Below are positions 19,362 through 30,022 of a stretch of 64,000 nt of DNA, in pieces. Positions within the stretch are counted from its first letter, which is position 1. Each line of letters starts with the position of its first letter. This DNA is from Microbulbifer litoralis (GTDB lineage: Bacteria > Pseudomonadota > Gammaproteobacteria > Pseudomonadales > Cellvibrionaceae): positions 186,001 through 250,000 of the forward strand of contig NZ_JALKCV010000005.1 of assembly GCF_023634065.1 (NCBI RefSeq), read 5' to 3'. Under the pieces are notes generated by a model. The model saw only the letters and a program-made list of their open reading frames with translations, did not search any database and was not told the DNA's origin. The position numbers and the translations under genes are program-made.

Positions 19362-19727
19362 CTAAGTCGCCGAGAGAAGCAGGAGCCCCAGCAGGGCACC
19401 GATGGCACCGAGAACCCGCAGGAAAGTCTCGTTGCCGTGCGCAATCTTCAAAGCCAGTGCCTTGCTGCGCTCGAAACCGACAAACAGCATATAGGCGCCG
19501 GCCAGCACCAGCAGCACCCCGAGGGCATTGAAGAGAATATTCCAGGCACGGGTATCGGCGATCAGCAACAGGATAAGGCCGACGATGATCCGGCCCCAGG
19601 CGGAAACCGCATAGCCGGTTTCGTTCAGTCGCTCGGTGATATCGCGCGCAAACTGCGGCTTGACGATCACGGCGATGGACATGGCGAGGATCGCCAGGCC
19701 CAGCAGTACGAGAATCAGTTTGACCAT
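19362..19727 (-). CDS. Small integral membrane protein, unknown function
   Basis: 121 residues, almost entirely hydrophobic with about four predicted membrane segments (MVKLILVLLGLAILAMSIAV, then IIVGLILLLIAD, NALGVLLVLAGAYMLFVGF, VLGAIGALLGLLLL). A short charged stretch KPQFARDITERLNETGY lies between segments 1 and 2. The ATG at 19727 has a GGAGAA ribosome site. It lies between rsmE and the HAD phosphatase on the same strand. I do not recognise a characterised family. Confidence 0.8.
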   Translation of the reverse strand: MVKLILVLLGLAILAMSIAVIVKPQFARDITERLNETGYAVSAWGRIIVGLILLLIADTRAWNILFNALGVLLVLAGAYMLFVGFERSKALALKIAHGNETFLRVLGAIGALLGLLLLSAT

Positions 19728-19767
19728 TTTTCTTCTCCCTGAAGTGGTTGAGGGAAGCCGGTGGGCC

Positions 19768-20505
19768 TCAGAAATCCCCCCATTGGTACTGCAATACCGA
19801 AATGGCTGCCACTGGTGCGGTCTCGGTGCGCAGCACCCTCGGGCCCAGGCGCAGCGGCAGGAAATCCCGCGCCAGCGCCTCGTCTATCTCCGCCTCCGAC
19901 AGGCCGCCCTCGGGGCCCACCAGCAGCAGCGCCGACTGCGGGCGGCCGCGCTCGGCTTCCAGTTGATGCAACTGCTGCTCGGTGCGGTGGTGCAGCACCA
20001 GTTTCAGTGTCTCGTCGCCCCGCCGCTGGAGAAATTGTGCCAGCTTCTGCGGTTCGGCAATATCCGGAATACAGTTGCGGGCACACTGTTCACAGGCGCT
20101 GGTTGCCACCTGGCGCCAGTGAGCGAGCTTTTTCTGCAGTCGCTCACCGCTCAGTTTCACCTCACAGCGCGCCGTGAACAAGGGCTGGATGTGCGTCGCG
20201 CCCAGTTCGGTGGCTTTCTGTATCACCCAGTCGAAGCGGTCGCCGCGGGAAATGCCGATGGCCAAGGTCAGCGCCAGCGGCGACTCGCGGTCACCGGGGA
20301 AGAAATCCAGTGTGCGGGCCCGCGCGCGCTTGCCGGTTTCCACCAGCTCCGCACTGTACTCGCCGCCGCGGCCATCGAACAGTACCAGCGGCCGGCCGGC
20401 GGACAGGCGCAGCACCTTGACCAGGTGGCGCGAGGCGGCCTCGTCCAATTGTACTTCACAACCTTCGCTGAGGGGGTCGCTGGAAAAGATACGCGGGATG
20501 CGCAT
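19768..20505 (-). CDS. rsmE: 16S rRNA (uracil-1498-N3)-methyltransferase
   Basis: SAM-dependent SPOUT methyltransferase modifying U1498 of 16S rRNA, 245 residues, the normal size. It has an N-terminal PUA-like RNA-binding domain (MRIPRIFS, HLVKVLRLSAGRPLVLFDGRG). The knotted catalytic domain shows AIGISRGDRFDWVIQKATELG, IQPLFTARCEVKL, and the SAM-binding loop LLLVGPEGGLSEAEI, followed by LGPRVLRTETAPVAAI, which is diagnostic. It precedes the small membrane protein gene on the same strand. Confidence 0.96.
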   Translation of the reverse strand: MRIPRIFSSDPLSEGCEVQLDEAASRHLVKVLRLSAGRPLVLFDGRGGEYSAELVETGKRARARTLDFFPGDRESPLALTLAIGISRGDRFDWVIQKATELGATHIQPLFTARCEVKLSGERLQKKLAHWRQVATSACEQCARNCIPDIAEPQKLAQFLQRRGDETLKLVLHHRTEQQLHQLEAERGRPQSALLLVGPEGGLSEAEIDEALARDFLPLRLGPRVLRTETAPVAAISVLQYQWGDF

Positions 20506-20533
20506 GAATGGAAAATCCTCGATGAACAGGTAT

Positions 20534-20558
20534 AAAAAAGCCGACGCTACGCCGGCTT
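20534..20558 (-). terminator. Rho-independent terminator after the RND operon
   Basis: Read on the minus strand, AAGCCGGCG...CGTCGGCTT forms a stem followed by TTTTTTAT. It lies about 95 bases beyond the stop of the RND pump gene and just before rsmE, whose start is at 20505. Confidence 0.8.
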
Positions 20559-20652
20559 CTCGATCGAGATCAGTTTAGGGAGCCGGCCCGCGGCCCGCAA
20601 GCGGACCGGAGCCTCCAGCGCCGCCGGGCAGCGGGCTCCGCCGATCCCGGCA

Positions 20653-23600
20653 TCAGGCCTTCTCCAGGGTCACCGGCAACTCCTCGCCGTCCCCCTTGTT
20701 GCCTTTTACTTTTATGCGCAGTACCTCGATCACCTTGTACAGGTTGGGCACCAGAATCAGCGTCACGAAGGTGGCGCAGAGAACGCCGAACGCGAGACTG
20801 ATCACCGTGGGAATCAGGAACTGCGCCTGGATAGAGCGCTCGAACATGATCGGCACCAGGCCGATGAAGGTCGTGAGCGAGGTGAGGATAATGGGCCGGA
20901 AGCGATCGTGGCCCGCCTGTACCACCGCGTCCATCACCGCCATGCCCTCGGCGCGCAACTGGTTGATACGGTCCATCAGCACCAGGTTGTCATTCACCAC
21001 CACACCGGATGCGGCGAGAAAGCCGAGCATGGACATGATGCTGATGTCGTACCCCAGCAGCAGGTGGCCGAGCAGGGCGCCGAAGAAGCCGAACGGCACC
21101 GCGGTGAGAATCAGCAACGGCTGCGAATAGGAACGGAAGGCGATGGCGAGCAGCGCGTAGATGGTAAATAGCGACAACGCGAAGAAGGCGATGATGGCGC
21201 TGTTGAACTCCTGCTCCTCCTGCATGCCACCGGTCGTCTGGAGAGAGAAGCCGGGGAACTGCTTTTCCCATTCCGGTACATTTTTTTCACGCAGCTGCTT
21301 CAGGATTTCCTGGGCATTGGTCGCCCCCGGTGTCAGTTCCGCGGTAATACGCACCGCCCGCTCGCGGTCGTGCCGGCGGATGGTGGTGTAGCCAGGCACA
21401 TAGACCGCATCGGCCACCGCGCTGAAGGGCACTTCGCCCTCGCTGGTGCGGATGCGGATGCGGTCCATCTGCTCCTCGCTGGCACGCTCCTCCTCCGGGT
21501 AGCGCACCATCACGCGCACGTCCTCGCGACCGCGGGGAATGCGCTGCACTTCCTCGCCGTAAAAGCCCTGACGCACCTGCGTGGCCACATCGGAGAGACT
21601 GACCCCCAAGTTGGTGGCGTGGGGTTTCAACTGTATCTCGATGTCCTTGCGCGCGCTGACCAGGTTGTCGCGCACATCGTAGACGCCCGCGTAGTTGTCC
21701 ATGGCCTCTTTCACGGCGTCGGCGGCCCGGCGCAATTCGTCCATGTTGCCGGAAGCGGTGCTCAGGTTCAGGGACATGCCGGTGCCGCCATCGTTGATGG
21801 TGGAGGAGATGTTCATCTCCTCGACACTGGCCGGCAACTCACCGATGTACTCGCGCCAGCGTAGCGCCAGTTGCTCGGACGTCACGTCGCGCTCCTCGCC
21901 GTCAGTGAGCTGCAACAGAACGTGAATATCACCGCGCCAGAGGAACACCATGGTGTTCTCGAAAAACGGCTTGCCGCCGTTCAGCGCCAGCATCTCCTCG
22001 TCCTCGGCCAGCTTTTCGCCGGCGCGCTCGAACTGCTCCATCACCCGCTTGGACTCCTCGAAGGATTCGCCGGGGGCCATAGTGGTGTCCAGTTCCAGAA
22101 TGTCGGAGGGTACCTTGGGTTCGAAGGCGAAGCCGATATAACCGCCCGTGAACACCGCAAACGACAGCAACAGCGACATCACGAAGACCATCACCGTGGC
22201 TCGGCTGTTGCTCAGGGACTTCTGCAGCAGCGGCATATAGTATTTGTCACTGGCCACTTTCATGGCGCCGGCAAACTTGCCGCGCAGCCTCTGCAGTTTC
22301 AGGCCGGCACTGGACCTGGCCTTTTTCTCCGGCTTCAGGTTCACCAGGTGCGCCGGCAGTATCAGCAGCGACTCGATCAGGGAGAAGGACAGCGCCAGCA
22401 GCACCACCACTGGCAGCGGCAACATCATCTCCGCCGTATAGCCGGGCAGGAACAGCATCGGCACGAAGAACACCATGGTGGAAATCACGGCAAAGAGCAC
22501 CGGCGCGGATACCGTCTTCACCCCGTCCACTGCCGCGGCCAGTCCCGTGATACCGCGGTCGTGCGCCGCGTGTACCGCCTCGCCGACAATGATCGCATCG
22601 TCGACCACAATCCCGAGAATCAGCAGGAAAGCGAACAGTGACAGCATGTTCAGTGTCACGCCGGTGACCGGCAGCAACCAGAGGGCGCCCATAAAGGCAG
22701 TGGCGATACCGATGGTCACCCAGATCGCCAGCGCCGGGCGCAGGAACAGCATTAGCAACACGAACACCAGCGCCAGGCCGCCCAGGGCATTGCCCAGCAA
22801 CAAGTTCATGCGACCCTCATAGGCGTCGGAGAAATCGAACCAGATCTCGAATTCCATCCCCGGCGGCAGTTGCTCGCGCGCTTCCTTCATGAATTCGCGG
22901 ATATGTTCCGCGGTGGCCACCACATCCAGCGGCTCGCCCTGCATCACGCGCAGGTTCATGGCCGGCTGGCCATTGAAACGGATGACCCCCTGTTCTTCCT
23001 CGAAGCCGTCCTCGATATCGGCCACATCCCCCAGCAGCAGTTGAGTCCCGTCGACACGACTGACCAGCGGGATACTCGCGAAGTCATGGGCCGTGTATGC
23101 CTGGCCGCGGGTCTGCACCTGGATATCGCCGCGGTCGGAGCGTACCAGGCCGGCGGGGAGGTCGATGGAGGAGCGGCGCACCGCATTGGCGACGTCGTCG
23201 AAGGTCAGGTTGTAGCGGCGCAGGTCCACTTCCGAGACCTCGATGGAGACCTCGTCGGCGCGATCGCCCCAGACGTCCACGCGGCGCACACCCGGCTGCA
23301 GGATCAGTTGGTCGCGCAGGTCCAGCGCCGTCTCTTTCAGTTGCGCCGGGGAGACGGGGCCGCCAATGGCAATCATCATCATCTGCTGCTCCCACTCCTG
23401 CAGCGCCACCACCGGGCGCTCGATATCGGAGGGGAAGGTATTGACGGAATCCACCTGCGCCTTGATGTCGTTCAGCAGGCGCAACTGGTCGTAGCCATCC
23501 ATCGCCTCGACCTGCACGGAGCTGTGGCTGCGGGCCGACCAGGAGTTCACCTCCTTGATGCCCTTCACGTCGGAGATGGCCTGCTCCACCCGCTGGGTGA

Positions 23601-23790
23601 CCTGCTGTTCCACTTCCGCCGGGCCGGCACCGGGGTATCTGATTTCCACCTGTACGATACCGGGGCTGATGGCCGGAAAGACCTCCCGACCGATATGCCC
23701 AATGCCGAAGGCCCCGCCGATGATGATCATGATCATCAGCAGGTTGGCGGCCTTACTGTTGCGTACGAACCATCCGATAATGCCCTGCAT
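20653..23790 (-). CDS. RND-family efflux transporter, inner-membrane pump subunit
   Basis: 1045-residue proton-driven pump of the AcrB/HAE-1-like superfamily. It starts MQGIIGWFVRNSKAANLLM with the first of 12 membrane helices. The periplasmic porter-domain signature YPGAGPAEVEQQVTQ and VDVWGDRADEVSIEV follow. The proton-relay Asp pair is in LLILGIVVDDAIIVGEAVH, and the second half has FLAASGVVVNDNLVLMDRIN and RPIILTSLTTFIGL. The gene for the periplasmic adaptor ends 2 bases before this ATG, so the two form an operon. No outer-membrane TolC-type gene is adjacent. Substrates are unknown. Confidence 0.95.
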   Translation of the reverse strand: MQGIIGWFVRNSKAANLLMIMIIIGGAFGIGHIGREVFPAISPGIVQVEIRYPGAGPAEVEQQVTQRVEQAISDVKGIKEVNSWSARSHSSVQVEAMDGYDQLRLLNDIKAQVDSVNTFPSDIERPVVALQEWEQQMMMIAIGGPVSPAQLKETALDLRDQLILQPGVRRVDVWGDRADEVSIEVSEVDLRRYNLTFDDVANAVRRSSIDLPAGLVRSDRGDIQVQTRGQAYTAHDFASIPLVSRVDGTQLLLGDVADIEDGFEEEQGVIRFNGQPAMNLRVMQGEPLDVVATAEHIREFMKEAREQLPPGMEFEIWFDFSDAYEGRMNLLLGNALGGLALVFVLLMLFLRPALAIWVTIGIATAFMGALWLLPVTGVTLNMLSLFAFLLILGIVVDDAIIVGEAVHAAHDRGITGLAAAVDGVKTVSAPVLFAVISTMVFFVPMLFLPGYTAEMMLPLPVVVLLALSFSLIESLLILPAHLVNLKPEKKARSSAGLKLQRLRGKFAGAMKVASDKYYMPLLQKSLSNSRATVMVFVMSLLLSFAVFTGGYIGFAFEPKVPSDILELDTTMAPGESFEESKRVMEQFERAGEKLAEDEEMLALNGGKPFFENTMVFLWRGDIHVLLQLTDGEERDVTSEQLALRWREYIGELPASVEEMNISSTINDGGTGMSLNLSTASGNMDELRRAADAVKEAMDNYAGVYDVRDNLVSARKDIEIQLKPHATNLGVSLSDVATQVRQGFYGEEVQRIPRGREDVRVMVRYPEEERASEEQMDRIRIRTSEGEVPFSAVADAVYVPGYTTIRRHDRERAVRITAELTPGATNAQEILKQLREKNVPEWEKQFPGFSLQTTGGMQEEQEFNSAIIAFFALSLFTIYALLAIAFRSYSQPLLILTAVPFGFFGALLGHLLLGYDISIMSMLGFLAASGVVVNDNLVLMDRINQLRAEGMAVMDAVVQAGHDRFRPIILTSLTTFIGLVPIMFERSIQAQFLIPTVISLAFGVLCATFVTLILVPNLYKVIEVLRIKVKGNKGDGEELPVTLEKA

Positions 23791-23792
23791 GA

Positions 23793-25070
23793 TCAGCCCT
23801 CTCCCTGCGCAGAGGCATTGGAACCGGCCGCAGTGTCCGCCACCGGTTGGGTATCGGCGGCGGACTCCGCGGCGCCCGGCTCGCGCTCATCGCCAATCTG
23901 CAGGCCTGCGGGTTTCTCGTTCAGCGGGTTGGGGGTCAGCACCATGCCCTCGCGGGAGTAACCCAGGCTGGAAACCACGATCCGCTCGCCGCGCTCGATA
24001 TCGCCGCGCACCCAGACTTCCTCGTCCACGGTCTGCAACAGTTCCACCGGCTTGAAGTGCAGCATGTTCTCCGCGTCCAGCACCAGCAGGTGATCGCCCT
24101 CGTGCAGGGCCTGGCGGGGCAGGATCGAGATACCGTCGAGGGTCTTGCCGGCGATATCCGCCTCCACGAACAGGCCGTTGATCAGCGGCGCCTCACCGGC
24201 GTAGGGATCGCGGACCTGGGCCACGGCGTAGACGAAGCGGCTGTTCGGGTCGATGGCCGCCTCGGTGCGCACCAGCCGGCCGCGCCAAGTGCGCTGCTGG
24301 CCGGCAATCTGCGCGCGCAGGCGCACCGCCGGGCCATTCTCGATCGCCCGGCCCAGCGGCAATTGCAGCAGCGACAGCTGGTGGTCGGTCAGCGGCAGCC
24401 GCACTTCGGCGATGCCGGTGCTGTGCACCGTGGCCAGCACAGTGCCCGGGGTGACGTACTGCCCCAGGTCCACGGAAGTCTCCACCACGCGGCCGGCGAA
24501 GGGCGCGGTCACGCGGGTGCGGTCCAGATCCAGCTTCGCCTGGTCGCGGTCGGCGCGGGCCGCGGCCACCGCCGCCTCGGCGGCGGACAGCTGCGGCTTG
24601 CGCAGGAACAGCGCGTTGGCGGCTTCGCTGCCCAGGTCGCGCCACTCGCGCTTGGCCTGCTTGGCGCGGCCCTGCTCCTGGGCCAGGGTGGATTCGGCAT
24701 TGGCCAGCTCCGCCTCGGCGCGGGTCAACTGGTGGCGGTAGTCCGCCGGCTCTATCTGCACCAGCGCCTCGCCGCTATCGAAGAAGCCGCCGGCCACAAA
24801 GCCGTCGCTGACCCCCTGGACAGTGCCGCCGACGCGGGCCACCAGCTCGATCTCGTGGCGCGCGCGCACCGAACCCTGGCTGGGCACCAGCAGCGTGTGG
24901 CGGCCCGGCTCCGCGTAGACCACATCGGCCACCGGCGGCACCGCCTTCTCGGCAACTTTTTCCTCCGGCTCCGGCGCCATCCCGATCACCAGGCCTATCA
25001 CCGCGGCCCCGACGACAAAAACCATCGCAAAAAGCTTGTTCTTATTGGAAATTTTCACAAATACCCTCAA
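23793..25070 (-). CDS. RND efflux periplasmic adaptor (membrane fusion protein)
   Basis: 425 residues. It has an N-terminal membrane anchor (KLFAMVFVVGAAVIGLVIGM) without a lipobox, then a lipoyl-type half domain VRARHEIELVARVGGTVQGV, a helical hairpin rich in Ala and Arg (ELANAESTLAQEQGRAKQAK), and the second lipoyl half DLDRTRVTAPFAGRVVETSV. A beta-barrel segment ends with ERIVVSSLGYSREGM. The C-terminal tail is unusually acidic and Ala-rich. It links the pump encoded next to it to an outer-membrane channel encoded elsewhere. No regulator gene is adjacent; tex is divergent after a 274 bp spacer. Confidence 0.93.
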   Translation of the reverse strand: MRVFVKISNKNKLFAMVFVVGAAVIGLVIGMAPEPEEKVAEKAVPPVADVVYAEPGRHTLLVPSQGSVRARHEIELVARVGGTVQGVSDGFVAGGFFDSGEALVQIEPADYRHQLTRAEAELANAESTLAQEQGRAKQAKREWRDLGSEAANALFLRKPQLSAAEAAVAAARADRDQAKLDLDRTRVTAPFAGRVVETSVDLGQYVTPGTVLATVHSTGIAEVRLPLTDHQLSLLQLPLGRAIENGPAVRLRAQIAGQQRTWRGRLVRTEAAIDPNSRFVYAVAQVRDPYAGEAPLINGLFVEADIAGKTLDGISILPRQALHEGDHLLVLDAENMLHFKPVELLQTVDEEVWVRGDIERGERIVVSSLGYSREGMVLTPNPLNEKPAGLQIGDEREPGAAESAADTQPVADTAAGSNASAQGEG

Positions 25071-25344
25071 CCCGAACGGCAGAAATGTTGGTTAAATTTT
25101 GACTAGTGGCGCATTCTACTGGAGTTCGACGACGGGGGAAGCCCTTTCGGATGCAGATTGTCGCAACTGACAGCAACACTGCCGCAAACCTTTCTCAGCG
25201 CGCCCGGCTCGCGCATAATGCGCCACCGAATTTGCCTTTGTCGGGGCAATTGTGAACTGCGATCGGCATCCTTTTCTGGTTAATCGCGGTCGACAGGCGC
25301 CCCTCGCAGAACAACGAAGCCCTGCAATACGGATGTAAAACAAG

Positions 25345-27654
<2,310 letters not shown>

Positions 27655-27684
<30 letters not shown>

Positions 27685-27790
27685 CGGCTATCGGCGAATC
27701 CGGGTTCTGTGGCTCCGCCGCCCTGGCGGCGGCGATGAAGAATAAAAAATAGCGGCTATCGGGGAATCCGGGTTCTGTGGCTCCGTCACC
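27655..27790. repeat. 68 bp tandem duplication of the tex 3' end
   Basis: Units 27655-27722 and 27723-27790 differ at only a few bases. Each carries the last codons of tex, its TAG stop and the following GGCTATCG...CTGTGGCTCCG. The first unit is functional. The second is a non-coding echo that still contains GATGAAGAATAAAAAATAG. Confidence 0.95.
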
Positions 27791-27893
27791 CCTCCCGGAT
27801 TCCGCTGCGCTCCATCCGGGCTACGCCCGCTTCGCAATATTGACCGGACTGGTAGCCTGGATGCAGGCGCGCAGCGCCGGAATCCGGGTTTTC
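27788..27893. repeat. Intergenic repeat, second copy of the ATTCCGCTTCGCTCC family
   Basis: Inverted repeat with left arm CTCCCGGATTCCGCTGCGCT and right arm GCGCGCAGCGCCGGAATCC, convergent spacer between tex and the DUF1330 gene. The related copy is at 7987-8085. Confidence 0.75.
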
Positions 27894-27906
27894 TGGTTTC
27901 GCCACC

Positions 27907-28308
27907 CTACGCCAGCTCCACAGAGACAAGCAGGCGTGCATCTTCCAGCGCGGCGGTGCGGTGTTTCGACAACTCCCGGTAATCCGGGTCCGTCACCATC
28001 TCCACAAACTGCTCGATCGACGGGTAGCGCACCAGCAATATCTCGTCCCATTGTTCATCGGGCGGTGCAATGACGCTGGCTTTGGCATCGCCATGCCAGA
28101 CCAGCTCGGCGCCGACGCCCTGCAGGTGCGCGATGGCTTTCTCGCCGTAACGACGGTAGGCCGCACGACCGCTGCAGGCGGGCTCGCCATTTTTGTAGTC
28201 GGCCCGCTCACGAAACCTGAGCAGGTTCAGCATCACCACCGGCTCCCCCTGCGGCAATTCTGCCAGCAGCTCGGCAAACCGGTCGGGATGCGAATCAACG
28301 GTTTTCAT
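27907..28308 (-). CDS. DUF1330-like protein
   Basis: 133-residue cytosolic protein with the features of the DUF1330 (dimeric alpha-beta barrel) family: VVMLNLLRFRERADY, AAYRRYGEKAIAHLQGVGAE, DEILLVRYPSIEQFVEMVTD and the closing HRTAALEDARLLVS. Function of the family is unknown. The start overlaps the stop of the thioesterase gene by 4 bases (ATGA), so the two are translationally coupled. Together with the adjacent alcohol dehydrogenase this could be a small catabolic or detoxifying operon. Confidence 0.82.
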   Translation of the reverse strand: MKTVDSHPDRFAELLAELPQGEPVVMLNLLRFRERADYKNGEPACSGRAAYRRYGEKAIAHLQGVGAELVWHGDAKASVIAPPDEQWDEILLVRYPSIEQFVEMVTDPDYRELSKHRTAALEDARLLVSVELA

Positions 28309-28763
28309 TGTGTGTTCTCCATCTGGATGGCCTGCAGCGCGCGGCGAATCGGTTCCGGAATCGCCACCGATCGGTTCGCAGCCCGCTCGACAAATACATG
28401 GGTAAAGCTACCGGCCGCGCAGGCGCTGTCCTCACCGCGCCGGAAGATACCCACCTCATAGGTCACCGACGAATTGCCCAGGCGCGCCACACGCAACCCC
28501 GCCTCGATTGCCTGCGGGTAGGCAATCGGCGCGCGATAATCGCAGCTGGAATTCACCACAAAACCGACCACCGGCGCACGGTGGATATCCAGCCCACCCT
28601 CCTCGATCAGGTAGCGGTTCACGGCGCTGTCGAAATAGGAATAGTAGGTCACGTTATTCACATGGCCATAGATATCGTTATCCATCCAGCGGGTGGTGAT
28701 CGGGTAAAAGACCCGGTAATCACCGCGCGCTGCAGTCGTCTTTTCCACCATGCTGTTCCCCAC
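28305..28763 (-). CDS. Acyl-CoA thioesterase, 4HBT hot-dog family
   Basis: 152-residue hot-dog-fold enzyme hydrolysing acyl-CoA thioesters. The 4HBT signature is seen in RWMDNDIYGHVNNVTYYSYF (catalytic Asp and following NN region), with SSCDYRAPIAYPQAIEAGL and SVTYEVGIFRRGEDSACAAG in the usual places. An in-frame ATG four codons downstream (28751) is an alternative start. It overlaps DUF1330 by 4 bases at its 3' end and starts 3 bases after the alcohol dehydrogenase stop, so the three genes are one operon. Confidence 0.9.
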   Translation of the reverse strand: MGNSMVEKTTAARGDYRVFYPITTRWMDNDIYGHVNNVTYYSYFDSAVNRYLIEEGGLDIHRAPVVGFVVNSSCDYRAPIAYPQAIEAGLRVARLGNSSVTYEVGIFRRGEDSACAAGSFTHVFVERAANRSVAIPEPIRRALQAIQMENTQ

Positions 28764-28766
28764 TTC

Positions 28767-29930
28767 TCAAAATACCGCGCGATAGATGGCCGCCGCATCG
28801 GCTTCGGACACCGGGCGCGGGTTGTTGACCAACAGCCGTTGCTGCTGCATGGCATCGGCGGCCAGCCGCTCGATGGAATCTTCCGGCACACCGCAGTCCC
28901 GCAGCCGGTTCGGCAGGCCCAGCACATCGATCAGCCCCTCGATCCAGGTGATCAGGTTTTCCACCACCTCGACATTGGAGCCCGGCACAAAATCCTCGCC
29001 CATGATGATCGGCGCCAGCTCCGCATATAGCTCCGGGCAGGCCGGCCCGTTGAAACGCAACACCTGGGGCAACACCAGCGAGTTGCTGAGGCCGTGCGGG
29101 ATATGGAAATGGCCACCGAGGGGATAGGCCAGCGCGTGTACGGCCGCCACCGGCGCATTGGCAAAGGCCTGGCCCGCCAACAGGGCCCCCAGCAGCATAT
29201 TGCCGCGGGCCTCGATATTGTCGCCGCGGTGTACCGCCGTAACGATATTGCGCGCCAGCAACCGCAATGCCTCGCGGGCGAGCATATCCGACAGCGGGTT
29301 TTTCCGGATCGCCGAGGTATAGGCCTCGATCGCGTGTACCATCGCATCCACGCCGGTGGCGGCGGTCACCCGGGGCGGCAGCCCCAGGGTCAGTTCCGCG
29401 TCCAGCAGCGCGATATCCGGCTGCAGTACCGGCGACACCACACCGACCTTGGTGGCCTCCCCGGTGGTGACGATGGAAATGGGGGTGACTTCGGAACCGG
29501 TACCGGCGGTGGTGGGCATCTGCAGCAGTGGCAGGCGCGGCCCGCGGACATTGCCGACGCCGTAGAGCCGGTCCAGCGATTGCCCGCAGTCCGGGTGCGC
29601 CAGGACCGCCACCAGCTTGGCCACATCCATGGAGCTGCCGCCGCCAAACCCCACCACCAGCTCTGCCGATACTTCCCGCGCGGTGGCTACCGCCTGTAAC
29701 ACGGTTGTGTCCGACGGGTCCGCCTCGACCCGGTCGAACAGGCCAATCCGCACACCGGCATGCTCGAAGCCAGGCAATACAGGCTCCAGCAAGCCGGCGG
29801 AGACAATGCCGGCATCGGTCACCAGCAATACCGAGCGGGCGCCCCGCCCGGCGCAGATTTCACCCAGGCGCACGGCGCCGCCCGGCTCGTTGAGAATCGT
29901 ATTGGTGGTAGAAAAGCTGAATGCTTGCAC
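28767..29930 (-). CDS. Iron-containing (group III) alcohol dehydrogenase
   Basis: NAD(P)-dependent alcohol/aldehyde oxidoreductase of 387 residues from the GTG at 29930, which has GGGGGATAC just upstream. The open frame extends 20 codons further without family similarity. Seen: NAD-binding GFGGGSSMDVAKL, the PTTAGTGSEVT motif, metal-binding ATGVDAMVHAIEAYTS, then AVHALAYPLGGHFHIPHGLS with the two metal histidines, and the C-terminal NNPRPVSEADAAAIY. First gene of a likely operon with the thioesterase and the DUF1330 protein. The natural substrate is unknown. Confidence 0.93.
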   Translation of the reverse strand: MQAFSFSTTNTILNEPGGAVRLGEICAGRGARSVLLVTDAGIVSAGLLEPVLPGFEHAGVRIGLFDRVEADPSDTTVLQAVATAREVSAELVVGFGGGSSMDVAKLVAVLAHPDCGQSLDRLYGVGNVRGPRLPLLQMPTTAGTGSEVTPISIVTTGEATKVGVVSPVLQPDIALLDAELTLGLPPRVTAATGVDAMVHAIEAYTSAIRKNPLSDMLAREALRLLARNIVTAVHRGDNIEARGNMLLGALLAGQAFANAPVAAVHALAYPLGGHFHIPHGLSNSLVLPQVLRFNGPACPELYAELAPIIMGEDFVPGSNVEVVENLITWIEGLIDVLGLPNRLRDCGVPEDSIERLAADAMQQQRLLVNNPRPVSEADAAAIYRAVF

Positions 29931-30022
29931 GGTGTATCCCCCTGGGCAGCCGGACCGCAATCTATAGCAGTCCCGTCGCCCGGAGGCCATTACGTCGGAG
30001 TTCGGGTGCGGCCCCGGCGGCG